Below are positions 25,352 through 34,314 of a stretch of DNA of 64,000 nt, in pieces (position 1 is the first letter of the stretch; every line of letters begins with the position of its first letter). The translations under genes and the position numbers were made by a program. The notes beneath the pieces are model-generated. The model was not told the DNA's origin. It made no database searches and was given only the letters and a program-made list of their open reading frames with translations. Source of the DNA: JAOUEA01 sp963790335 (GTDB taxonomy: Bacteria > Actinomycetota > UBA4738 > HRBIN12); the NCBI GenBank assembly GCA_963790335.1, contig CAWBOB010000009.1, forward strand, positions 1 through 64,000. The letters are read 5' to 3'.

Positions 25352-26515
25352 GTGCGAGGAACCTGGACCGCGATGCTCGTCACGACGGTGCTCGCCGTCT
25401 CGGCGTGCACCGGCGACGACGGTGGTCCGGAAGCAACGCCGAACGCTCCGCCGAGCGGCCCCTCGCCGTCGCCGCTCCTGACGACGACCCTCGCGTCCGG
25501 CGCCGCGCTGCCCGAGGGGTGTGACCGCGGCATCCCCGACCCGCGGCAGGCCGTGTCGTTCGTCGCGAACGGCCGTGCCTGGGCGATCGACCCCGGGGGC
25601 ACGCGGCTCACTTGTCTGTTCAAGGTCACCGATGCCGGCCCGTTCGCCTGGGGACCGCAGGGGGACCGGGTGCTGCTGAGCGGGCTCGAGGTGCGCGGCG
25701 TCGAGCCCGAGGCGCCGAGCCTGCCGGCCGAGGCCGAAGCCAGCCCGCAGGTCTTCGACTGGGGGCATCCGCTCGGCCTCGCCGTGGTGTACGCCTCGGC
25801 GGGCGAGCGCGGACCGCAGAAGCGCTTCATGGACGATGGGCACGTCGACGCATTGGAGACCGTGCCGCCGGGGCGCTACCTGGACGTTGCGTACCACCCG
25901 AGCGGACTGGCGCTGGCGTTCGTGATCGACCGCGGTGGTGAGCAGTCGATCTGGCTTTCGACCAACGAGGGTCTCGACCCCGTCCGCCTGGTCTTCTCCA
26001 AGGGCGGGACCCGCTTCACCTCGATCGCCTTCACGCCCGACGGGGACGAGCTCGTCTGGACGGCGCAGCATGCCGGGGGCTTCGCGCAGATCCACGCGAT
26101 GGCGCTCGACGATCGCTCGGGCTTCACCGATGGATGGCGCGATCCAGGCGGGCAAACGTCGAACCTGCTGCTCGCGCCACGCGGGGGACTGATGGCGCTC
26201 GACGTCGGCACCGGGTGCCACGATCGGACCGCGACCATCGTGCTGAGCCCGGAAGTGGCGAGGCCCGCGCTGCCCGATGCCACCCTGCCCACCACGTCGA
26301 TCGGATGGCTCGACCGTTCCACCCTGTTGGTCGGGGTGGGTGGCTGCGGGGAACCGATCGATCTCGTGACCGTCGACGCGGCCGGTCATCAGACCCCCGT
26401 CGTGCTCGGCGCCGAGATCGGGGCCACCCGCACGATCACCACCTCGGCGCCGGAGTCCGTACCGGCGCCACCGATAGAGGCCGAGGAGGAACCGCCGCCT
26501 GGCGGTGTCGGGTGA
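25352..26515 (+). CDS. Propeller-like lipoprotein
   Basis: A 387-residue lipoprotein. GTG 25352 is chosen because GGAGG lies eight bases upstream and it gives a proper lipoprotein signal with lipobox LAVSAC, cleaved before the Cys. After a disordered Pro/Ser linker, the body shows propeller-like repeats (AWGPQGDRVLLSGLEV; YHPSGLALAFVIDRG; FTPDGDELVWTAQHA). It should be anchored on the outer face of the membrane. No enzyme motif. It belongs to the set of exported propeller proteins in this window. Confidence 0.7.
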   Translation: MRGTWTAMLVTTVLAVSACTGDDGGPEATPNAPPSGPSPSPLLTTTLASGAALPEGCDRGIPDPRQAVSFVANGRAWAIDPGGTRLTCLFKVTDAGPFAWGPQGDRVLLSGLEVRGVEPEAPSLPAEAEASPQVFDWGHPLGLAVVYASAGERGPQKRFMDDGHVDALETVPPGRYLDVAYHPSGLALAFVIDRGGEQSIWLSTNEGLDPVRLVFSKGGTRFTSIAFTPDGDELVWTAQHAGGFAQIHAMALDDRSGFTDGWRDPGGQTSNLLLAPRGGLMALDVGTGCHDRTATIVLSPEVARPALPDATLPTTSIGWLDRSTLLVGVGGCGEPIDLVTVDAAGHQTPVVLGAEIGATRTITTSAPESVPAPPIEAEEEPPPGGVG

Positions 26516-26554
26516 TAGCCGGTTGCTGGCGGCCGGTCGGCCGCTCACGGAGCG

Positions 26555-26824
26555 CTACAGGTGTTCCAGCAGGTAGTCGACGTACTGCGGACGCAGCGTC
26601 TCCTCAGTCGTTCGATCGGCACGGACGCAGCTGTTGATCGCCCCGACGATCGTGGGGATATCGAGTCCGGAATCGTCGAGCTCGCCGAGCTGGTCCTGCG
26701 TGCCCGGGATGGAACCCAGCAGGTGCCAGAGCCAGTCGATGTCGCCGCCGGACTTCCCGAGGCCCACCGCCTGCTCGTGCAACTGGTGCGAGGTCAGGGT
26801 CTCGAGGTCGTCTCGTGTGATCAT
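26555..26824 (-). CDS. Small hypothetical protein
   Basis: An 89-residue acidic, helical protein from ATG 26824, beginning ITRDDLETLTSHQLHEQAVG and ending YVDYLLEHL. It has Trp residues in the middle (DIDWLWHLL) and no signal or known motif. Divergent from the aldolase gene at 26909 with about 85 bases between starts. Function unknown. Confidence 0.55.
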   Translation of the reverse strand: MITRDDLETLTSHQLHEQAVGLGKSGGDIDWLWHLLGSIPGTQDQLGELDDSGLDIPTIVGAINSCVRADRTTEETLRPQYVDYLLEHL

Positions 26825-26908
26825 GCATCCACCCTAGTCGCCGTGGCGTTCGACATCTCCGCCGTCGACGACGGATACTCCGAGCAACCGATCCGGGAGG
26901 CGATTGCG

Positions 26909-27634
26909 ATGAATCCACCCCTCGATGAGCGCGAAGCTCGCATGGAGCTCGCCGCGGCGTTCCGCATCGCGGTGATGTTCGGCTTCCACGAGGGCATCTC
27001 GAACCACTTCTCGATGCTCGTGCCCGGCCACGACGATCGGTTCCTGATCAATCCGTTCGGGCTGCACTTCTCCGAGATCACCGCGTCGAGCCTCGCGATG
27101 GTCGGTGTCGACGGCACGCCGATCAGCGGGGTCGCGCCACCGACCGGCATCGGCATCCATGCGCCGATCCACCGGCTGTGTCCGCAGGCGGCGGTCGTGC
27201 TGCACACCCACCAGCCCTGGACCACCGCGCTCGCGATGCACGACGAGCTGCACCTCGCGCCGATCAGTCAGACCTCGTTGCAGTTCACCGATCGCGTGGT
27301 CTACGACGAGCGCTACGAGGGGCTCGCCGACCTCGACGAAGGGGAGCGGCTCGCGAAAGTGCTCGGCCAGGCCGAGGTGATGTTCCTGCGCCACCACGGC
27401 ATCCTGGTGGCCGGCCGCGAGCTGGGGGCGGCGATCGACGACCTGTACATGCTGGAGAAGGCCGCGCAGCTGCAGGTGCTCGCCTCGGGGCTCGGCCCGC
27501 TCACGCCGATCCGCGCCGAGACCATCGATCGCACCCGCGCGCAGTTCGCCGAGGGCATGATCGAGTGGGGTCGCATGCACTGGGCGGCGCTGCTGCGCAT
27601 GGTCGAGCGCGAGCAGCCCGGCTTCCGCGACTGA
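26909..27634 (+). CDS. Class II aldolase/adducin family protein
   Basis: A 241-residue protein of the fuculose-phosphate-aldolase/adducin fold. ATG 26909 follows GGGAGG. Family marks: GFHEGISNHFSMLVP, ITASSLAMVGVDG, the zinc-binding HTHQPWTTALA, and FLRHHGILVAGRELGAAI with the second His pair. The position of the catalytic Glu seen in true aldolases (the GN-S region) is not clear, so it may be a sugar-phosphate aldolase, an epimerase-like or a non-catalytic member. Its neighbour on the opposite strand is an SDR enzyme. Confidence 0.8.
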   Translation: MNPPLDEREARMELAAAFRIAVMFGFHEGISNHFSMLVPGHDDRFLINPFGLHFSEITASSLAMVGVDGTPISGVAPPTGIGIHAPIHRLCPQAAVVLHTHQPWTTALAMHDELHLAPISQTSLQFTDRVVYDERYEGLADLDEGERLAKVLGQAEVMFLRHHGILVAGRELGAAIDDLYMLEKAAQLQVLASGLGPLTPIRAETIDRTRAQFAEGMIEWGRMHWAALLRMVEREQPGFRD

Positions 27635-27647
27635 CCGGCCGACAGGG

Positions 27648-28421
27648 TCAGTCGGCCACGCCGCCGCCGTCGACCGGCAGGGCCACGCCCGTGATGTAGC
27701 TCGACTCGTCGCTCGCGAGGAACAGCACCGCGCGCGCGACCTCCTCGGGCAGGCCCATGCGGGGGATCGCACGACCCGCCGACGCCCACTCGACGTACTC
27801 GCTCCAGCTCATGCCTCGTGCCTCGGCGTCGCGATGCTCCATGGGTGTCTCGGTGTCCCCCGGGCAGACGGCGTTCACGCGGATGCCCTGCGGTCCGTGG
27901 TCGAGCGCCATCGCCTTCGTGAGCGTGACCAGGCCTCCCTTCGCGGCGCAGTACGCCGCGCCTCGCTGCCCGCCGACCAGACCCCAGCCGGAGCTGCAAT
28001 GCACGATCGAGCCGCTGCCGGCCGCGACCATGTGGGGCAGGGCGGCTCTCGACATCAGGTAGGCGCCCTTGAGGCTCGTGTCGACCTGCAGGTCCCACTC
28101 GTCCTCGTCGCAGCCGAGCACGTCGTTGGCGACGTAGACCCCCGCGTTGTTGAAGAGCACGTCGATGCGCCCATACACGTCGAACGCACCCGCGACCGAT
28201 CGTGAGCAGTCGTCGGCGAGGCGAACGTCGGCTCGCACGAAGATCCCCGACCCGGGGCCGCCGACCGCTCCGATCTCCTCGACCACCTCGGCGCCTCGAG
28301 CCTCGTCGCGGCCGGTGATCGCGACCCGGGCCCCTTCGCCCGCGAACATCGTCGCCGTCGCCCGGCCGATGCCCGACGTGCCGCCGGTGATGAGCGCGAC
28401 CTTCCCGTCGAGGCGTCCCAT
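27648..28421 (-). CDS. Short-chain dehydrogenase/reductase (SDR)
   Basis: A 257-residue classical SDR: TGGTSGIGRATA cofactor loop, NNAGVYVAND, catalytic Ser in HCSSGWGLVGG, YCAAKGGLVTLTKA, VNAVCPGDTETPM and the C-terminal ITGVALPVDGGG. Acidic residue use after strand 2 is not decisive for NAD versus NADP (TGRDEARGAE). It converges with the aldolase gene 14 bases away. Distinct from the SDR at 24580 (different C-terminus and loop). Confidence 0.85.
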   Translation of the reverse strand: MGRLDGKVALITGGTSGIGRATATMFAGEGARVAITGRDEARGAEVVEEIGAVGGPGSGIFVRADVRLADDCSRSVAGAFDVYGRIDVLFNNAGVYVANDVLGCDEDEWDLQVDTSLKGAYLMSRAALPHMVAAGSGSIVHCSSGWGLVGGQRGAAYCAAKGGLVTLTKAMALDHGPQGIRVNAVCPGDTETPMEHRDAEARGMSWSEYVEWASAGRAIPRMGLPEEVARAVLFLASDESSYITGVALPVDGGGVAD

Positions 28422-28450
28422 GTCGCGAGGGTAGCGGGTCAGGAACGGCA

Positions 28451-28481
28451 GGAGCCGCCGGCACGTCGCGCCGGCGGCTCC
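28451..28481 (-). terminator. Intrinsic terminator hairpin after the DUF6458-like gene
   Basis: GGAGCCGCCGGC (28451-28462) pairs perfectly with GCCGGCGGCTCC (28470-28481) around a 7-base loop. It lies between the stop of the small membrane protein gene (28506) and the start of the SDR gene (28421), both on the minus strand. Very GC-rich stem without a clear U-tract. Confidence 0.65.
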
Positions 28482-28505
28482 CGCTTCGTGGTGTCGAGCC
28501 CTTCC

Positions 28506-28769
28506 CTAGATCGAGCGGTGCTCTTCCTCGTACTGCACCTGGGTGCCGTCGAGGCCGTCGGTGCGACGGACCGTCGTGGACCGGTTGCCCATGAAGGTGA
28601 GCACGAGACCGATGACGGCGGTGGCCACACCGACCCAGAACAGGATCATGCCGGCCGAGTTGATGTCGAAGCCGTCGGCCTTGGCCGTGATGGCCCAGGC
28701 CATGATCGCGCCCACGACACCGAGCACGATCCCGAACACCAAGATGCTGGTTCCAGCGGTACGACTCAT
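28506..28769 (-). CDS. DUF6458-like small membrane protein
   Basis: An 87-residue protein with two membrane segments (ILVFGIVLGVVGAIMAWAIT; MILFWVGVATAVIGLVLTFM) separated by KADGFDINSAG, the pattern of actinobacterial DUF6458-type proteins, followed by a charged cytosolic tail. ATG 28769 has GGAGG upstream. A perfect hairpin follows the gene. Function unknown in the family. Confidence 0.7.
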   Translation of the reverse strand: MSRTAGTSILVFGIVLGVVGAIMAWAITAKADGFDINSAGMILFWVGVATAVIGLVLTFMGNRSTTVRRTDGLDGTQVQYEEEHRSI

Positions 28770-28857
28770 CGGGAACCTCCTTTCGAGTCTGGGTGCGGCT
28801 TACCCCGGGGGGTATGCGCGCCAAACTCAGCCTTTCGGCCATGATCCCGAGGGCGAT

Positions 28858-29823
28858 TCAGGCGCCGGCGAGCACGGCGGCGCCCATCGCACCCGAGAGA
28901 TCCCCGAGGGCGGCGGGCAGCATCACCGGGGGATCGTCGGCATGGAACAGGGTCGTGCCCATCTCCGTGGCGATGCGGTCGATGAACGGCTGTCCGAATC
29001 GCTCCGCGAGCCCGCCACCCACGATCACGGCCTCGACGTCGAGCAGGGCCTGCGTCGACGACAGGGCGAGCCCGAGGGCCCACACCGCTTGCGAGATCAG
29101 GCGTTGGGTCATGGCGTCGCCGTGGTCGAGCGCCCGTTCGATGACGCCCGAGGTCATGCGATCGCGCCCGTGCTTGGCCATCAGGTCGAACAGCACCGTG
29201 CGCTCCCCGGCAGCGACGAGACGCTCGGCCTTCTCCTGCATGCTCGCTCGCCCCGCATACGCCTCGAGGTGACCTCGTCCGCCGCACCCGCAGCGGCGGC
29301 CTTGCGGCTTCACGACCATGTGGCCGATCTCGCCCGCGGCGCCCCGCCCCCGCCATACCGCGCGTCCGAGGACCATGCCGCCGCCGACGCCCGTGCCCAC
29401 GAACACGCTGAGGAAGCTCGAGAACGGCCGTCCGGCTCCGCGGTGCATCTCGCCGAGCGTGGCCACCGTCACGTCGTTGTCGATGCGCACGGTGACCCCA
29501 TCGAGGTCGCGGGAGACGGCTGCCCCCATCGGGAAGGGCTCCTGCATGCCGGGCATGTTCGGGCTGTTCGAGATGACGCCGTCACGGATGCGGCCGGGCG
29601 CGCCGATGCCTACCGCCGAGAGCGCCCGCGACTCGACACCGGCATCGGCGAGGGACGCACGGACCGAATCCACCACGCTCGCCGCGACCGCGGCGGCACC
29701 GTCGCGCGGGGTGGGCTCTCGGGCCTGACCGAGCACCTCGTCGCCGTGCACGACGATCGTTTGGATCTTCGTGCCCCCGAGATCGACGCCCGCGACGATC
29801 GCACCATCGCCGACCGAGCTCAT
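28858..29823 (-). CDS. ROK family sugar kinase (glucokinase-like)
   Basis: A 321-residue protein. VDLGGTKIQTIVV is the phosphate-binding start, VRIDNDVTVATLGE carries the catalytic Asp, VGTGVGGG binds nucleotide, and GEIGHMVVKPQGRRCGCGG is the ROK zinc region. The zinc motif usually reads CxCGxxGC; here the last Cys is His (CGCGGRGHLE), which can still bind zinc. Start ATG 29823. The likely reaction is ATP- or polyphosphate-dependent phosphorylation of glucose or another hexose; specificity cannot be fixed. Confidence 0.8.
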   Translation of the reverse strand: MSSVGDGAIVAGVDLGGTKIQTIVVHGDEVLGQAREPTPRDGAAAVAASVVDSVRASLADAGVESRALSAVGIGAPGRIRDGVISNSPNMPGMQEPFPMGAAVSRDLDGVTVRIDNDVTVATLGEMHRGAGRPFSSFLSVFVGTGVGGGMVLGRAVWRGRGAAGEIGHMVVKPQGRRCGCGGRGHLEAYAGRASMQEKAERLVAAGERTVLFDLMAKHGRDRMTSGVIERALDHGDAMTQRLISQAVWALGLALSSTQALLDVEAVIVGGGLAERFGQPFIDRIATEMGTTLFHADDPPVMLPAALGDLSGAMGAAVLAGA

Positions 29824-29863
29824 GCCCGCAGCGTAGTCGGCGGGCGGTGCCGGTCGGAAGCCT

Positions 29864-30070
29864 CTAGCGCCGGGACTCCTCATCGTCGTCGTCGTCCGGG
29901 GCGCCCGAGCGCATCGCGGCACCGACCGCCTTCTGCACCGAGCCCTTGACCTGCTGCACGAGACCCTTCGCCTCGAGCGCGCGATCGCCCTTCATCCGGC
30001 CGGCGAGCTCGCGCACTGCACCCGCCTGCACGTTGGCCTCGCCCTTCGCCTCGACGTCCTCACCGCTCAC
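29864..30070 (-). CDS. CsbD family stress protein
   Basis: A 68-residue hydrophilic helical protein of the CsbD family (EAKGEANVQAGAVRELAGRM, then KGLVQQVKGSVQKAVG), with a disordered acidic tail DDDDDEESRR. CsbD proteins are general-stress proteins of unknown mechanism. Its start overlaps the 3' end of the phospholipase D gene by 11 bases, so co-expression is likely. Confidence 0.8.
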   Translation of the reverse strand: MSGEDVEAKGEANVQAGAVRELAGRMKGDRALEAKGLVQQVKGSVQKAVGAAMRSGAPDDDDDEESRR

Positions 30071-31739
30071 GGCTGTCTCCCTTCATCGTGTGCGGTGAGT
30101 TCCCCCGCGGCCGAAGGGGCAAACCGGTCAGAAGTCTCCTCGTCGTCGCATCGCTCTGGGGCGGCCGTCCGGGTCGACGAGCGAGCGGTACACGGGCCAT
30201 GCCCACCATCGTTCCCACCACCCAACGTCGGGCAGCCGGTGGTTGCGCAACTGCCCCGGGGGGCGGGGGCCGCCGGCCTCCCGCGCGGTGCCACGCGTCG
30301 AGGGCGTCGGCGGCTCGCCGCGCCCCTTCGAACGCCTCGGTGGGGTCGACGAGGCCCGCGTCGTCGTCGAGGCCGAGATGCTCGCGCATCAGGGTGAGCC
30401 GCAGGTCGCGGGCGAACCGGCGCGCGCCGTCGCCGTGCCCACCTGGATCCGATGGCTCGCGCCCGTCCAGATCGGCGTCGAGGATCGCGCACGAGAGCTC
30501 AGAGTCGTGGGTCCACGATCGACGGTTGAGGTTGTCGGAGCCGACCGCCGCCCACGTGTCGTCGACGACCACGGTCTTCGCATGCACGTAGATGGGCGTG
30601 CCTTCATCGTTCTCCAGATCGAAGATCGCGAAGCGGTCTCGCCCGAACCGATCGAGACGGTCGACGAGTTCGAGCTGGGCGAGCCGGTGCGGCGGGCCCG
30701 AGATCGGGCCGTTGCGGTCGGGGATGCGCGGCACGACCACGATCAAGCGCAGGGTGGGCGTTCGCTCCATCGCCTCGGCGAACAGGGCACCGACGTCGCT
30801 CGACCATAGGTACTGGTCCTCCACGTAGACGAGCGACCGCGCCCGCTCGAACGCGCGGCGGTAGGCGTGCACGATGCTGCGCTCGCCCTCCGGCGCGAAC
30901 GGGTACGGAGGCCGGGCGACCGGGTACGTGCGCAGCACCTGCACCGCGGCGGTGCCGCTCGCCGGGGGGTCATCCGGCACCGGAGGCATCGGGTCGATGC
31001 GCGCCGGCTGGTCGGACGCGCGCGAGACCGCCGCCCGCAGCGGTCCCCGGCGCCCTTCCGGCGCGGCTGGGTCGTTCCACCGTTCCCGGAACGTCAGGTC
31101 GAGGTCGCCGACGGCCGGCCCGCGGACCGCGATCTGGATGTCGTGCCACGGCGGCCGATCGCCGTAGCTCTCGTCGAGGTCCTCGGGCTGCGGGTCGCCT
31201 CGGTGCGAGCGGTCGTCGCGCCGCCCGTGACAGAGGTCGATGCCGCCCATGAACGCGATATCGCGCGCGGGCTCGCCGGCGTGGCGGATCAACACCAGCT
31301 TCTGGTGGTGCGAGCCCGCCCGCCGCACGCGCTGGTCGAGCACGATCTGCCCGCCCGCCTCGTTCACCCGCCGCGCGAGCGCGACGTGGTGCTCGAGGTG
31401 GAAGCCGGCCAGCGTGGAGTGCGAACGCCACACAAGCCCGCGCACCTGCACGCCGCGCTGGGCGAGCTCGACGAGCACGTCGGCGAGCGACTGCCCGCCG
31501 GCGAGATCCTCGTCGGGGTCACCACGCCAATCGGTGAAGGCGACGAGGTCGCCCGCGGCCGTGTCGCAGAGCTCCCGGTACAGCGCCTCGAAGTACGGCG
31601 CGCCGTGCACGAGCAACTCGACGTGATTGCCGGTGCTGTACGCGAGGCCGTCGTCGCGGCGGCGGTCGAGGGCGGTCATCGCGTTGCCGCGCTCCTGCGG
31701 TCGCAAGAACCATGCCTCGGCCGTCGCGTCCCCCCGCAT
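30060..31739 (-). CDS. Phospholipase D family protein
   Basis: A 559-residue protein with both HKD motifs of the PLD superfamily: SHHQKLVLIRH (about residue 150) and YVHAKTVVVDDTW followed by GSDNLNRRS (about residue 390). Such enzymes work as pseudo-dimers cleaving or transferring phosphodiesters, for example phosphatidylcholine hydrolysis or cardiolipin synthesis. No signal peptide or transmembrane segment is evident. The C-terminal 90 residues are Pro/Arg-rich. The first in-frame ATG (31739) is used; ATG 31679 is possible. Overlaps the CsbD gene. Confidence 0.85.
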   Translation of the reverse strand: MRGDATAEAWFLRPQERGNAMTALDRRRDDGLAYSTGNHVELLVHGAPYFEALYRELCDTAAGDLVAFTDWRGDPDEDLAGGQSLADVLVELAQRGVQVRGLVWRSHSTLAGFHLEHHVALARRVNEAGGQIVLDQRVRRAGSHHQKLVLIRHAGEPARDIAFMGGIDLCHGRRDDRSHRGDPQPEDLDESYGDRPPWHDIQIAVRGPAVGDLDLTFRERWNDPAAPEGRRGPLRAAVSRASDQPARIDPMPPVPDDPPASGTAAVQVLRTYPVARPPYPFAPEGERSIVHAYRRAFERARSLVYVEDQYLWSSDVGALFAEAMERTPTLRLIVVVPRIPDRNGPISGPPHRLAQLELVDRLDRFGRDRFAIFDLENDEGTPIYVHAKTVVVDDTWAAVGSDNLNRRSWTHDSELSCAILDADLDGREPSDPGGHGDGARRFARDLRLTLMREHLGLDDDAGLVDPTEAFEGARRAADALDAWHRAGGRRPPPPGAVAQPPAARRWVVGTMVGMARVPLARRPGRPPQSDATTRRLLTGLPLRPRGNSPHTMKGDSRER

Positions 31740-31777
31740 GGCTCGAAGCCTAACGTGCGCTCGGGCTCGCGGCGGGG

Positions 31778-32383
31778 TCAGCTCTTCTTGCGGCGTTCCG
31801 GTCGCACGTGGTCCTGCTCGGACTCATTCCAGACCTCGTCGATGTTCTCCACGTTGAACCCGTACTCGAACACGAGCGTGCCCCCGTATGCGGCGCCGAA
31901 CAGCACGAGGGCGGCGGCCAGGCACGACAGCACGAGCCACGGGATCTGGGTCTGCCCCTCGTCGAAGCCGCCGATGCGCAGCACGAGCCCGAGCAGCGTG
32001 AGCGCGGTCACCACGATCATGACCGTGGCGTGCCAGTTGATCGTGCGCCAGACCTGCGTGTGCTTGGCCTTCCCGATCGGTCCGCTCGAGCGGTCGCGAG
32101 GGATGCCCTTCCACCAGTCGAGGAAGCCGGTGAACATCGCGCCGAGACCGACGATGTAGCCGGCGGCCATCACGAACGTCGCGGCCGCGAAGAAGTCGTG
32201 CGCCTTCGGGTCGTCGGCGCCGGAGAAGAAGGAGATCAGGTCGAACACCGCCGCGAGTGCGTAACACACGACCGGGAAGTCGGTGAGCGGCGGGTGGAAC
32301 GGCTTGCCGGAGAACCCTCGGAGCCCCTGGGAGCGGCGTCCCTTCAGGCTCAGGGTCGGGCGGATGGAGTAGAGGCGCGCCAC
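31778..32383 (-). CDS. DUF2231 membrane protein
   Basis: A 201-residue integral membrane protein matching DUF2231: it starts with GKPFHPPLTDFPVVCYALAA (the conserved HP motif before the first helix), then three further hydrophobic segments (AAATFVMAAGYIVGLGAMFT; ATVMIVVTALTLLGLVLRIG; LVLSCLAAALVLFGAAYGGT) and a conserved His in INWHATVM. The charged tail is cytosolic. Start overlaps the 3' end of the BrkB gene by 34 bases. Function unknown; some DUF2231 proteins bind haem (inference). Confidence 0.8.
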   Translation of the reverse strand: MARLYSIRPTLSLKGRRSQGLRGFSGKPFHPPLTDFPVVCYALAAVFDLISFFSGADDPKAHDFFAAATFVMAAGYIVGLGAMFTGFLDWWKGIPRDRSSGPIGKAKHTQVWRTINWHATVMIVVTALTLLGLVLRIGGFDEGQTQIPWLVLSCLAAALVLFGAAYGGTLVFEYGFNVENIDEVWNESEQDHVRPERRKKS

Positions 32384-33378
32384 GTGCCCTCCTCGTCTCG
32401 TTGGGCGTGCTCGGACGCGTCATCTTGCCCCATCTCACCCTCGAAGCGCACGTCCACCACTTCGTCGTCGACGCGCTCCTCCTGCCCCGCCGAGCGCCGC
32501 AAGGCCCGCTCGTCGGCATCGGTGAGCGGGGGCTGCAGCGATCGGGGCCAGAGGCGATGCACTCGCACGACGTTCACCTCGGCGCCGAACAGCATCAGCT
32601 GAGCGCCGAGGTAGATCCAGGCGAGCAAGCCGATCACGAGCGCGAAGGTGCCGTAGACGTCGGAGGAGGCCGCGACCCGATCGGCGACGAGCCAGCCACC
32701 GAGCGACAGCAACACCGACCACCCCAGGCCGGCGAGGGCCGCGCCCGGGAGCACCTGACGCCAGGGAGGATGCGCGGCCGTGAGCACGCGGTAGGCGGTC
32801 GCGAAGAACGCCACGTTGAGCGCGGCCGAGCCGAGGAACCCCAGCACGCGCCCGAACGCCCCCGGGGCGGCGGTCGAGACGGCGGCGAGCACCGCGCTGG
32901 CCAGGATGAAGGCCGCCATGACACCCAGCATGCCGAGCGCGACGGCGACCGACGCGGGTGCGCCTCGGCGCCGCTTCCGCGGCACGTCCCCGACGGTGTC
33001 CATCGCCACCTGCGCCGCGCGCACGCCGCCGAGGCCGGCCCACAGGGCGAGCGCGAGCCCGACGGCCACGGTCACGAACGAGCCGTCGATCGACCCGATG
33101 TTGGACCTGATCTCGGTGCCGATCACAGGGAACTGGGCGAGCGCCGAGCGCAGAAGCCGCTCCTGCACGTCGGGGCGGCCGCTCATCACGATGCCCGCGA
33201 CCGACGTGAACACCATCAGCAAGGGGAAGAGCGAGAAGAAGCCGTAGTAGGCGAGGGTCGCAGCGAGCGAGCCGGCCCCACTGTCACCGAAGCGCTTCAC
33301 GACGGCGAACGGGAACCCCACCCACGCGTGGCGCCGTTGGAAGGCATCCACCGCTCGGATGGGCGCTGCGAGGTCCAT
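32350..33378 (-). CDS. YihY/BrkB family inner membrane protein
   Basis: A 342-residue protein with about six membrane segments. The N-terminal SLAATLAYYGFFSLFPLLMV is the family hallmark, with later segments (TVAVGLALALWAGLGGVRAA; VAVALGMLGVMAAFILASAV; ALVIGLLAWIYLGAQLMLFG). The last 70 residues are charged and acidic. ATG 33378 lies seven bases after the end of the RsbW-like gene; the 3' end overlaps the DUF2231 gene. The family was once linked to ribonuclease BN but is best viewed as transport-like with unknown substrate. Confidence 0.85.
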   Translation of the reverse strand: MDLAAPIRAVDAFQRRHAWVGFPFAVVKRFGDSGAGSLAATLAYYGFFSLFPLLMVFTSVAGIVMSGRPDVQERLLRSALAQFPVIGTEIRSNIGSIDGSFVTVAVGLALALWAGLGGVRAAQVAMDTVGDVPRKRRRGAPASVAVALGMLGVMAAFILASAVLAAVSTAAPGAFGRVLGFLGSAALNVAFFATAYRVLTAAHPPWRQVLPGAALAGLGWSVLLSLGGWLVADRVAASSDVYGTFALVIGLLAWIYLGAQLMLFGAEVNVVRVHRLWPRSLQPPLTDADERALRRSAGQEERVDDEVVDVRFEGEMGQDDASEHAQRDEEGTWRASTPSARP

Positions 33379-33385
33379 GGCTCGC

Positions 33386-33781
33386 TCAGCCGCCGGCTCG
33401 GCGGAACTCGAACCACACGCGCCCGGGCGGCCCGGGCTCATGGCCCCAGCTGTCCGCGGTGTGCTCGACCAACCGCAGACCGAACCCGCCGATATCGTCC
33501 GGGTCATCGAGCCTGGGCGTGACGATGTGCACGTCGACCGCCGAGGTCGCTTGCTCGACTTCCACCCGCACCCGTTCGTCGTCGGCTTCGATCACGAGCC
33601 GTAGCGTGTCGTCACTCCGCAGACCGGCGTGGCGGATCACGTTCGCCGCCAACTCGGTCACAGCGACCTGCGCGTCGTCCCCTCGCTCCGACAGGTCGGG
33701 CGGGGGGATCGCCGCCGTCAGCGACGCCCGAGCCAACGGCGCGGCCGTCTCGTTCGCGGGCAAGATCACTTCGCGTCGCAC
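33386..33781 (-). CDS. RsbW-like ATP-binding regulatory protein
   Basis: A 131-residue GHKL-type single-domain kinase of the anti-sigma-factor (RsbW/SpoIIAB) kind. The N-box Asn lies in VAVTELAANVIRHAG; the G1-type segment is DPDDIGGFGLRLVEHTADSW. In well-studied cases such proteins bind ATP and a sigma factor or an anti-sigma antagonist. No partner gene is next to it; BrkB and DUF2231 genes follow on the same strand in tight order, so the three may be co-expressed. Confidence 0.75.
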   Translation of the reverse strand: MRREVILPANETAAPLARASLTAAIPPPDLSERGDDAQVAVTELAANVIRHAGLRSDDTLRLVIEADDERVRVEVEQATSAVDVHIVTPRLDDPDDIGGFGLRLVEHTADSWGHEPGPPGRVWFEFRRAGG

Positions 33782-33867
33782 TGTCGGGCCTCTCCGCTGG
33801 TCTCTGCGATGGGACTCGGACTCTCCGTGCGTGTTTACCCGGTGCGCTGCATCGGAAACCCCTCGCT

Positions 33868-34311
33868 ATGGCTCGCCACCTGGTTCCGACCCATGCGATC
33901 GCCTGTTGCTACCGAGTGACGGGCGACGGCCTCGAGATCCTGACGATCCGCTCCCGGTCTGGCCTGTGGACACTGCCGAAGGGGCACCTCGAACCGGGCG
34001 AACTGCCCGTGCACGCGGCGGCCCGGGAGGCGAGGGAGGAAGCGGGGGTCGGCGGCTCCATCGACCCCGAGCCGCTTCTGTGGGCGCGCATCGCGAACCG
34101 GCGGCGAGGCATCAACCCGCTGCGAAGGTCGGCCCGCGCACCGGTCTTCGCGCTCCAGGTTCGGCGGCAGCGAACGCCGCTCGAACCGTGGCGTTCGCCG
34201 ACATGGATGTCGATGAACGACAGCGCAGCCGTGCGTGCCGTCCGGCGTCCGTGGCCCTTCACGTGGCGCTCGCGATCGATCCGGGCCCTGGTGCGGCGGG
34301 TCACGCCCTGA
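33868..34311 (+). CDS. NUDIX hydrolase
   Basis: A 147-residue protein with a perfect Nudix box, GHLEPGELPV followed by HAAAREAREEAGV, which binds Mg and cleaves nucleoside diphosphates linked to another group. The C-terminal 45 residues are unusually rich in Arg and Trp and weakly conserved in style, so a small C-terminal frame change cannot be excluded. Divergent from the RsbW-like gene. Substrate unknown (nucleotide sugars, diadenosine polyphosphates or damaged nucleotides are typical). Confidence 0.8.
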   Translation: MARHLVPTHAIACCYRVTGDGLEILTIRSRSGLWTLPKGHLEPGELPVHAAAREAREEAGVGGSIDPEPLLWARIANRRRGINPLRRSARAPVFALQVRRQRTPLEPWRSPTWMSMNDSAAVRAVRRPWPFTWRSRSIRALVRRVTP

Positions 34312-34314
34312 CGC

